Source of the DNA: Baffinella frigidus
Lineage: Eukaryota; Cryptophyceae; Cryptomonadales; Baffinellaceae
NCBI GenBank assembly: GCA_026770585.1
Contig: MU646303.1
Coordinates: 1,382,548 to 1,392,884 of the forward strand
Reading direction: 5' to 3'
DNA: 10,337 bases
The notes under the pieces: generated by a model
What the model was told of the DNA's origin: nothing
What the model saw: the letters and a program-made list of their open reading frames with translations, nothing else
Database searches by the model: none
Shown: positions 1 through 5,282 of the stretch, piece after piece
How the letters are laid out: each line of letters opens with the position of its first letter
Numbering within the stretch: the stretch's first letter is position 1
Position numbers and translations under genes: made by a program

Positions 1-135
1 CCCTTCCCCCCGCATGGCCTCGACTACACCTTCACCTCCTCCTCTTCCTTGCCTCGCATTCAACTTTAGGGTCCAAGAGCGGCACGGGAAGCCTTAGGTT
101 GAACTGAACAACACCCCCACGACGACCTGCAGCCC

Positions 136-236
136 CTATCATCGCTCTATCTAAATCTATCCAAATCCTTTCAGGGAACGCGGACACTCCCATCATTGCT
201 CTATCTAGATCTAAATTCTGACAGGGAAACATGAGC
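136..236. repeat. Imperfect tandem duplication, about 55-bp unit
   Basis: ATCATCGCTCTATCTAAATC followed by a TTTCAGGGAAC-type end recurs as ATCATTGCTCTATCTAGATC with GACAGGGAAAC. It lies left of the ankyrin exon. Apart from this, positions 1-369 show no exon I can support. Confidence 0.6.
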
Positions 237-369
237 GCCAGATCTATCTAAGTCCGAACCACACGGATGCCCATTCTCGGATATCAAGCTGTTCATCTTG
301 AAGTTCTTGAACTCTGTACCCACCATCATCAACAATAAGATATGAGCTTGCCGGGAATCTTCCACCGAC

Positions 370-525
370 CTGGAAAAACACCCCGACAGCGCGCGCGGAC
401 ATATCCGCGCCCAGCTTCAGAAGCTCCCGCACAAGCCTGTCCTTCTTGCAGATGATGGCAATGTGCAGCGCGGTCTCCCCCGTGTACAGCCCCCCGTCCG
501 CCCAGCCTGAAATCCGATTCCACAC
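370..525 (-). CDS. Minus gene, exon 8 (ankyrin repeat)
   Basis: Fifty-two codons, phase 0 in and out. Starts VWNRISGWADGGLYTGETAL, continues HIAIICKKDRLVRELLKLGA and ends DMSARAVGVFFQ. TALHIAI and LLKLGAD are ankyrin hallmarks, and the GADxxARAxGxFF ending is the TRPV-type variant. The acceptor is CTCTGCAG after a pyrimidine-rich stretch; the donor is CAG|GTCGGT. No following exon could be identified in positions 1-369. Confidence 0.8.
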
Positions 526-972
526 CTGCAGAGGGGTCTTCAGGGAGCCTGCCTCTGTCTCGGTCTATTTGGGCGAAGCAATCTGGTGAGCCCGGGCTCC
601 TTTTCTCCCCAAAGTTGACGAACGTGTACCGCAGTCTCAGCATGTCAACTTAAGCATAGTCAACCAACCCCTCGGAGGCAGAGTTAGGGAGCCGCGCAGA
701 TGAACGGCACGTTGCAGGGGGGGGCGCGCGGATCGCGTACTGGCATGCTGCAGGATTTCAGAGGGGTTTCTGGCAGTGAGCAAGCCCTCATGGCGCATTG
801 CCAAAAAACCCTCTGAAGCCCGGATGAGTGTCCCCGTTCCGGCTCACACCATGTCAGCCCGATTAAGTCATGAGTCGTGCGTCGGACTCCAGGGTGGAGG
901 AGAGCGAGGGTGGAGAACCTCCGAAGTGGATCACATCGAGGATGCGGGTGGGTCTCTGCCTCTGTCTCTCCG

Positions 973-1012
<40 letters not shown>

Positions 1013-4000
1013 CCTGGGTGGCGAACCTGGGGGCACGATTTTCAGCCCTGCATGTCGTTGGCAGGAGTGAGGGAGATCGAGTGCTGGCCCGAGTAGAGCT
1101 TGCTTGGGGACCTCCCAAGTGGATCAAAACGAGGATGAGGGTGGGGAACCTGGGGGCAGGATTTCCAGCCGTGCATGTCGTTGGCAAACGGCAGAGAGAT
1201 CTTGTTCTTGCCCGAGTACAGCTTACTCGCCACCTGGGTTAGGGTTTAGGGGTTAGGTTTTAGGGTTTAGGTTTTAGGGTTTCGGGTTCGGGGTTTAGGG
1301 TTTAGGGTTTAGGGTTTAGGGTTTGGGGTTTGGGGTTTAGGGTTTAGGGGTCAGGGTTCAGGATTTAGGGTTCAGGGTTCAGGGTTCAGGGTTCAGGGTT
1401 TAGGGTTTAGGGTTCAGGGTGCAGGGTTCAGCGTTTTAGGGTTCAGCGTTTAAGGTTTAGGGGTTAGGGGCAAGGGATTCGGGTTCAAGGTTACCTCCAT
1501 TCCCAACCGCCACTGGCCGCGGAGAAAGCACACGTGCAGCGGGAGTTCCCCGACAGGCCCGGGGAGGAAGGCCACTTGCGTCATGTACCTGTGGGTACCG
1601 CGCCAGGGCATAAGTGGAATTTCTGACACACTCGCTCGCTCTTCAAGTGAAAAGATGGCTGATCCTGGTACAGTTTTTCAAAATTCCGGCGGCAAAGGGC
1701 ACCAATTACCATGAATTTTGGCGTGTTTCCCGGGTTGAATCAACTTTACTCGAACGTCGTGTAGTCAAATGCAATTTCAACTTATGATCTGGCGTGGTCT
1801 AGGCTGAACGAATGCCAAGAGAAAAGACACGACACTCCAGTAACGAAAGACAAGAGACTGCGTGAGACACGCTGGGCTTGTATCGTTCAGAGTACCTTGC
1901 GTCATGTGCCTAGGGTTGGTATGTCAGCACCTGACTCTTAACTTTCACGTATAGCAGCAGATTTTGTCTGGGGAAACCTATCGTTCTTTCATTTCCTGGC
2001 AACAAAAAATACTTCACAATTCGTTCTTACTAGTAATATTTCAGCATTTGTGTAGTAATTTCCGTTGCCATGAAACAAAAGCAAAATAGGGTTCCCCGGA
2101 TGTACCCGTCTGGCCGCGAGCAGCACTCCGAGACGAACTCCTGGCGGATCTCTTTGATCCTTTTCCGCAGCTTCCGCTCCTGGTCCTGCGCCCTGCAGAG
2201 TCGCGCGTGGGTTTATGTTAGGGACTAGGGTTCAGGTTGTTGGGGATTGGGATAAGGATGCTGGGGCTGAGGGTTGTGAGGGCTCAGGGTTTAGGGTCTA
2301 GAGGGAGAGGGCGAGTGAGCGACCGGGACGAGCGTGGGGGAGGGGAGAGAGGAGGGGAGAGAGGAGAGGGAAGAGGGGAGAGGACCAGATTCCTTGTCCT
2401 GCGCCCTGCAGAGTCGCGCGTGGGGTTAGGGTCTAGAGGGTGAGGGTGGGGGTGGGGGTGAGGGAGAGGGAGAGGGAGCGGGAGCGGGAGAGAATGATGG
2501 AGAGGGAGATGGGGAGGAAAAGGGGGAGAGAGAGTGGAAGAGGATAGAGAGGAGAGGGGAGAGAACAGGATTCTCTGTGCTGCACCCTGCAGAGTCGCGC
2601 GTGGGTGGAGGGTCTAGGGTTCAGGTTGTTCGGGCGTAGGGTAAGGTTGTCAGGGTGTAGGGATGTTAGGGCTTAGAGTTGAGGGGCTAGGGTTCAGGTT
2701 GCTGCTGCCGAGCAAACTCGGAACATATAAGACAGTCAGGGTCGAAAAACGACCATGGCTTTCAGAGGCCGGGTCATGGGAACGAGACTCCAAAGACCAC
2801 TTCGCTAAGTCAATCCAACAATACGACCCGAATGTAGGTCTGCAATTGATTGGTTGACTGAACCGAAGAGGTCGGTACGTATATCGAAGTAGTCTTTGGG
2901 CCAAAGACCACTTCAGATTTCAAGGCGAAATTGACTTAGCGAAGTGGTCTTTGGAGTCTCGTTCCAATGGCCCGGCCTCTTTCAGATAAAATTCCTCAAA
3001 ACCTTTGAAGTTTTTCCCTCCTTGATCGACATCGGTAGGGCGTAGGGTTTGTTTGGGCTTAGGGGTTTTAGGAGTTAGGGTTGTTATGGCGTAAGGTTGT
3101 TAGGGCTTAGGGTGGTACCGTTTCTCCCTGTGGATCTTCTCGATGGTCGCGAGAACAACCTTCTTCTTATGGTCATCCTCCTCCTCCTCCCTCTCCTCCC
3201 CCCCATCCTTCCCCGCCCCCTCCTGCCCCGCCTCCCTGAGAGACTCGGCGGAGGGCCGCAACGAGATGCCCATGCGCTGGCATTTGGCCTGGTAGGGTTG
3301 GTACATCAGCAGCCAGCTGTTAACTTTCACGTGTATCAGCAGATTGTCAGTCAGCTGCTGTTAAGTCTGTTAACGATTTATTCAAGTCATCCAGGCTCGG
3401 GCTGGTGTTCCGGGCTAAGTGTTAAGGGTTTAGGGTTGAGGGTTTAGGATTTGAGGCGTAGGGTTTAGAGTTTAGGGTTTGGGGTTTAGGGTTTAGGGTT
3501 TAGGGTTTAGGGTTTAGGGTTTAGGGTTTAGGGTTTAGGGTGTAGGGTGCCTGGTGATCTTTGAGGAGAGCCTGCGCCTCGTCCAGTTTGTCGACGATCG
3601 TCCACGTCGGGTTGAAGATCACCTTGGGTTTGGGGTTAAGGGGTTAGCGTGTAAAGTGTAGGGTTCAGGGTTCATTAAAGAGTTCAGGGGTTAGGGTTAA
3701 GGTTTTGCGGGCTGAAGGGTTGAGGTTTTCAGGGTTCATGGTGCAGGGGTAAGGCTTTATAGTTCAGGGTTCAGGGTGTAGGGTTTAGATTTTGAGGGTG
3801 GAAGATGACCTGGAGAGATACGTGTTGAGGGCACAGGGTGTAGGGTGTAGAGTTCAGGGTTCAAGGGTTAGGGTACGGAGTTCAGTGTTCAGTGTTTAGT
3901 GGTTAGGGTTCTTGGGTTGAAGATGACCTGGAGAGATACGTTGGACTCGCGCACATGCTTGACCTGGTTTGGGGTTCGGGGTTTGGGGTTCGGGGTTTGG

Positions 4001-4257
4001 GGTTCGGGGTTTGGGGTTTGGGGTTTAGGGTTGAAGGGTTAGGGTTGAAGGGTTAGGGTTGGGTGGTCAGGGTTTGGGGTTTGGGGTTGAGGGTTTAGGG
4101 TTTAGATTTTTGGGTCTAGGTTTTGGGGTTCAGGGTTTGGGGTTTAGGGTTTGGGGTTAGGATTTACGTTCTTGGCTTGCGACGTCGACACGTTATCGTT
4201 CAGATCTTTAATTACCAGATCCCTCACTGTCTGCCCCGATCGGACCAACTTCCCCAT
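370..4257 (-). CDS. Minus-strand gene: TRPV-like ankyrin protein, N-terminal part, 8 exons, 3' end outside window
   Basis: Exons in order: 4257-4168, 3963-3928, 3622-3551, 3288-3119, 2192-2106, 1588-1495, 1233-1150 and 525-370. Together they give 789 nt, or 263 codons, with no internal stop. Phases agree at all junctions (0,0,0,2,2,0,0), which is hard to obtain by chance. The first Met at 4257 has an in-frame stop a few codons upstream. The protein begins MGKLVRSGQTVRDL, has an acidic and lysine-rich stretch (EEREEEEDD, then HKKK) near residue 100, a charged helical segment, then GPVGELPLH, LPFANDMHGW and the ankyrin motif GGLYTGETALHIAI with GADMSARAVGVFF. In metazoan TRPV channels an ankyrin repeat carries a very similar ALHIAIE and GAD-ARA-G-FF pattern, so a TRPV-like channel subunit is the best guess. 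Membrane segments would lie left of the window. Neighbour: a diverged paralog runs divergently on the plus strand. An ankyrin protein without a channel domain remains possible. Confidence 0.7.
555..654 (+). repeat. Dispersed repeat family, copy A
   Basis: Shares TCGGTCTATTTGGGC, then TGGTGAGCCCGGGCTC and a CAGCATG-CAACTTA end with copies near 9548 and 10065. It lies in minus-gene intron 7, antisense to that gene. Confidence 0.6.
974..1014. repeat. TC microsatellite
   Basis: About fifteen uninterrupted TC dinucleotides followed by TGTCTCC. It lies inside minus-gene intron 7. Confidence 0.95.
1027..1106 (-). pseudogene. Decayed tandem copy of minus-gene exon 7
   Basis: The minus strand reads SKLYSGQHSISLTPANDMQG, then a stop (TGA where exon 7 has TGG), then KSCPQ and a donor-like CAG|GTTCGC. 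The intact exon reads SKLYSGKNKISLPFANDMHG and WKSCPQ. The copy lacks a clean AG acceptor. It lies in intron 7, part of a tandem duplication of about 195 bp. Confidence 0.85.
1150..1233 (-). CDS. Minus gene, exon 7 (LPFAND segment)
   Basis: Twenty-eight codons, phase 0 in and out: VASKLYSGKNKISLPFANDM, then HGWKSCPQ. The acceptor AACCCAG is the end of a telomeric array; the donor is CCCCAG|GTTCCC. It aligns with IIDMFYKDMQNGGINVPYAS of the plus gene. A decayed tandem copy with a stop codon lies at 1027-1106. Confidence 0.75.
1236..1490. repeat. Telomere-like array (TTTAGGG on plus), whole of minus-gene intron 6
   Basis: Degenerate heptamers TTTAGGG, TTCAGGG and TTTGGGG fill the intron between exons 6 and 7 almost from donor to acceptor. 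In the sense of the gene they read CCCTAAA. The acceptor AACCCAG looks like one heptamer with a substitution. Confidence 0.9.
1495..1588 (-). CDS. Minus gene, exon 6 (GPVG segment)
   Basis: One base completes a Gly codon, then 31 codons: YMTQVAFLPGPVGELPLH, then VCFLRGQWRLGME, ending phase 0 at a GTAACC donor. It aligns with GPVGDSVIHNVMLLDLGEF and then IGLE of the plus gene, which supports both models. The following intron is wholly telomere-like. Confidence 0.75.
1913..1968. repeat. Segment shared with 3293-3350
   Basis: TAGGGTTGGTATGTCAGCA, TTAACTTTCACGTAT and AGCAGATT match the segment at 3293-3350 in order and spacing. Otherwise intron 5 of the minus gene (1589-2105) shows no feature I can name. 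Confidence 0.6.
2106..2192 (-). CDS. Minus gene, exon 5 (charged helix)
   Basis: One base completes the Arg codon of exon 4, then 28 codons: AQDQERKLRKRIKEIRQEF, then VSECCSRPD, ending with GG at a GTACAT donor. The sequence is highly charged and probably helical. It corresponds by position to RLERD-LEEKR in the exon 7 region of the plus gene. Its acceptor (CTGCAG|GG) and first bases are repeated twice in the upstream intron at 2396-2424 and 2577-2605. Confidence 0.72.
2212..2300. repeat. Degenerate telomere-like tract (TTTAGGG on plus)
   Basis: Loose GGGTTNAGGG and GGGATT-type units within intron 4 of the minus gene. It is more diverged than the other tracts. Confidence 0.5.
2300..2575. repeat. 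Purine-rich GGGAGA tract
   Basis: Long runs of GGGAGA, GGGAGC and GGTGGG-type units with few pyrimidines on plus, so pyrimidine-rich in the sense of the minus gene. It is interrupted by a copy of the exon 5 acceptor region at 2396-2424. Confidence 0.7.
2606..2698. repeat. Degenerate telomere-like tract
   Basis: Units such as GTAGGGT, TTAGGGC and CTAGGGTTCAGG precede the MITE in minus-gene intron 4. C-rich in the sense of the gene. Confidence 0.55.
2759..2985. mobile_element. MITE-like element with 49-bp terminal inverted repeats
   Basis: Left arm 2766-2814 and right arm 2930-2978 are reverse complements with 47 of 49 matches. Ends are AGGCCGGG... and ...CCCGGCCT. The direct repeat CTTTCAG flanks both ends (2759-2765 and 2979-2985), a 7-bp target-site duplication (8 bp, CTTTCAGA, if the border base is shared). 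The 213-bp element has no coding capacity. Its centre holds a further inverted pair of the same core (GTCTTTGG / CCAAAGAC, about 2892-2908). It lies in intron 4 of the minus gene. Superfamily is not certain; 7-8 bp duplications would be nearer hAT than Tc1/mariner. Confidence 0.85.
3038..3118. repeat. Degenerate telomere-like tract at the exon 4 donor
   Basis: Units of TTAGGGT and GTAGGGTT run up to the donor of minus-gene exon 4 at 3118. Confidence 0.6.
3119..3288 (-). CDS. Minus gene, exon 4 (acidic segment)
   Basis: Fifty-six codons plus two bases. Starts AKCQRMGISLRPSAESL, passes through a Gly/Glu-rich run (EEREEEEDD) and ends VLATIEKIHREK with CG of an Arg codon at a GTACCA donor. The next exon supplies the G. 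Acidic low-complexity of this kind also occurs in exon 4 of the plus gene. The acceptor is CTACCAG, preceded by a short non-telomeric segment. Confidence 0.7.
3293..3350. repeat. Segment shared with 1913-1968
   Basis: TAGGGTTGGTACATCAGCAG, TTAACTTTCACGTGTAT and CAGCAGATT. It lies just upstream (gene sense) of minus-gene exon 4; the other copy lies inside intron 5. Confidence 0.6.
3415..3550. repeat. Telomere-like array with 8 perfect TTTAGGG units
   Basis: Degenerate at 3415-3484, then eight perfect TTTAGGG heptamers at 3485-3540, then TGTAGGGTGC running into exon 3. This is the purest array in the window and so perhaps the youngest. It fills the 5' half of minus-gene intron 3. Confidence 0.95.
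3551..3622 (-). CDS. Minus gene, exon 3 (24 codons)
   Basis: Reads VIFNPTWTIVDKLDEA and ends LLKDHQ in phase 0. The acceptor is CCCAAG; the donor appears to be GC (CAG|GCACCC), since no GT lies near the end of the open segment before the telomeric array begins. The DHQ end, joined to the Ala that starts exon 4, gives DHQA, which also occurs in exon 2 of the plus gene. Confidence 0.55.
3625..3915. repeat. Telomere-like array with an embedded exon fragment, minus-gene intron 2
   Basis: Degenerate TTTAGGG, TTCAGGG and TGTAGGG units fill intron 2 apart from a decayed copy of the exon 2 end at 3796-3829. C-rich on the sense strand. Confidence 0.85.
3796..3829 (-). pseudogene. Decayed copy of minus-gene exon 2 end
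   Basis: On the minus strand it carries CGTATCTCTCCAGGTCATC as in exon 2 and its donor, and then TTCCACCC in place of TTCAACCC. The 5' half of the exon is missing. Confidence 0.65.
3928..3963 (-). CDS. Minus gene, exon 2 (12 codons)
   Basis: Reads VKHVRESNVSLQ. The acceptor is AAACCAG at the end of a telomere-like intron; the donor is CTCCAG|GTCATC, weak beyond GT. Entry and exit are both phase 0. The sequence just after the donor repeats the first bases of exon 3, so this exon and exon 3 may once have been contiguous. A decayed copy of its 3' half lies at 3796-3829. Confidence 0.55.
3964..4167. repeat. Telomere-like array, whole of minus-gene intron 1
   Basis: All 204 bases are GGTTTGG, GGTTCGG, GGTTTAGG and GGGTTGAA-type units on plus. 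In the sense of the gene the intron starts GTAAATCCTAACCCC and ends CCCCAAACCAG, so array and intron have the same borders. Confidence 0.9.
4168..4257 (-). CDS. Minus gene, exon 1 (start exon)
   Basis: Thirty codons starting MGKLVRSGQTVRDLVIKDL and ending at a GTAAAT donor in phase 0. The Met has G at +4 but T at -3, so its context is only fair. In the same frame a TAG lies a short way upstream (minus strand, about 4286), so this is the first usable Met unless a further 5' exon is spliced to the CAG just before it. Immediately after the donor the intron becomes telomere-like. Confidence 0.6.
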
Positions 4258-4493
4258 CCAATACCTGCACACCAGAGGCGCTGTCAGCTATTCGAGCTGT
4301 TGGAGCTTTATTGAACATAGTACTTAATCCCAAACGCCAAGACAGTACCCCTCCCCAAGGCTTCTGTGCCCGATGGGCGGAAACGCAGGGGCGGGCACTG
4401 CCGCGGGTGGGACGTTTCATACAGGTTAATGTGATGCTCGAAAGAGCGACGCAGATGAACACTCACCCCCCCCCCGGAAAAGGGGAAAACATG

Positions 4494-4511
4494 GGGGCGC
4501 TGTAGCGCCCC
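4494..4511. other. GC-rich hairpin
   Basis: Perfect 8-bp inverted repeat GGGGCGCT / AGCGCCCC around a two-base centre, in the divergent intergenic region. Confidence 0.4.
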
Positions 4512-4536
4512 AGTGTCAACCTCTGAGATCGCAGAA

Positions 4537-4588
4537 GGCAGGCTGGGAGAGATCGAGCATGATTGCAGATCTCACCGATTGCCCTGCC
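4537..4588. other. Two-tier stem-loop
   Basis: Outer arms GGCAGG (4537-4542) and CCTGCC (4583-4588) enclose inner arms GAGATC (4549-4554) and GATCTC (4568-4573). It could form an interrupted hairpin in RNA or DNA. No known RNA family was recognised. Confidence 0.3.
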
Positions 4589-4982
4589 TACTCGGCCCGG
4601 ATCAGATATCCATCCACACCGGAGGTCTACCCTGAGTGGTCGTTAGCCTCAGTGGTACTTCCTGTCCACTGATCCGCCGCCGCACCCAACTCCTTTAGGC
4701 CAGAGTTTCAAAATGCAGTAACGGGGCCAGGGTAAGCAGCGGGTTGAGCTCTGAAATCAGTACGCGGGTGGGCGGGGCAGTACGGCTCCTCTTTGTCGGA
4801 GGAGTTCTGAACCGACATTGCTCCACAGCCACGAAGGAACAGCACCCCAACCTCCCCAGCCAAGACCGTTGATTTATTTTAAATATTTTTCCAAGCTTTA
4901 TTTTTGAAATCTCTGACTTTTGCTCGAAAGTGGAGGCTCCAAAAGTCGATAAGTTGCCAACTTGGAAGCGCTCTGAGAACAT

Positions 4983-5030
4983 TTCACCGCAAGTCAACTG
5001 TCTGAGCCAACCAAGTTGACTTGCGGTGAA
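4983..5030. repeat. Perfect 16-bp inverted repeat
   Basis: Arms TTCACCGCAAGTCAAC (4983-4998) and its exact reverse complement (5015-5030), with a 16-base spacer. It lies about 165 bp upstream of the plus-gene ATG. It may be a regulatory hairpin or the remnant of a small inverted-repeat element. Confidence 0.6.
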
Positions 5031-5193
5031 TTGTTGTAAACGACTTAACGGCCTCAGCGTCAGCAGCGGGCGCTGTCGTGGTTCCTTAGGCGTCAACGTT
5101 CTCTGGCATTGCTGTCTCAAGAACAGGGGCATTGCCGTCCCCTCTCTTCGGGTGGCGTTTCCTTGAAAACGTGGCGTTGGGCCAGGCTTCGCC

Positions 5194-5282
5194 ATGGCCA
5201 ACAAGATCCACCCCAGCAACCCACAGGCTGGTGGGAAGGCGCAGGAGAACACCAAGTCCTATATGTCCAGGAGGCAGTCGAT
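5194..5282 (+). CDS. Plus gene, exon 1 (start exon)
   Basis: The ATG lies in a strong context (TTCGCCATGG). Twenty-nine codons (MANKIHPSNPQAGGKAQ, then ENTKSYMSRRQS) plus AT lead to a good GTGCGT donor in phase 2. Joining to an acceptor at 5452 completes an ATG (Met) and stays open into exon 2. The nine bases CAGGAGGCA occur both near this donor and at the acceptor. Confidence 0.6.

Larger units (their letters stand above)
908..1233. repeat. Imperfect tandem duplication covering minus-gene exon 7 and flank
   Basis: The segment with GAAGTGGATCACATCGAGGA (from 918) and the decayed exon repeats as AAGTGGATCAAAACGAGGA (from 1117) and the intact exon 7. The first copy contains a TC microsatellite absent from the second. 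Confidence 0.75.
2183..2605. repeat. Triplicated exon 5 acceptor region
   Basis: A 29-bp segment spanning the acceptor and first bases of minus-gene exon 5 occurs at 2183-2211, identically at 2396-2424, and with two changes at 2577-2605. The core is CTGCAGAGTCGCGCGTGG. Spacing is 213 and 181 bp. The last two copies also share about 10 bases next to the core. Confidence 0.85.
4258..5193. promoter_or_regulatory. Divergent intergenic region, presumed bidirectional promoter
   Basis: 936 bp between two opposed start codons, free of telomeric arrays and of convincing coding exons. It holds a GC-box-like GGGCGGGG near 4770, an AT-rich island at 4869-4915, a C10 run near 4467-4476 and several hairpins listed separately. 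No TATA box at a convincing distance from either ATG was found. Promoter role is inferred from gene arrangement only. Confidence 0.45.

Noticed and set aside
1-369. Next exon of the minus gene after the ankyrin exon
   Set aside because: No frame here resembles the following ankyrin segment with plausible splice sites.
684-1187. 167-codon minus-strand frame whose end could be a terminal exon of the minus gene
   Set aside because: It crosses the TC microsatellite and the decayed exon copy in another frame. The ankyrin exon at 370-525 fits the phase and the paralog alignment better.
1236-1490. Chromosome end (true telomere)
   Set aside because: Arrays are degenerate, occur in both orientations inside genes and are followed by more coding exons.
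4208-4462. 84-codon minus-strand frame overlapping exon 1 of the minus gene
   Set aside because: It is in another frame from the ATG at 4257, and that frame continues in phase through seven further exons while this one does not.
4695-5255. 186-codon open frame on the minus strand
   Set aside because: No recognisable domain, odd composition, covers the perfect 16-bp hairpin and runs antisense through the well-supported start exon of the plus gene.
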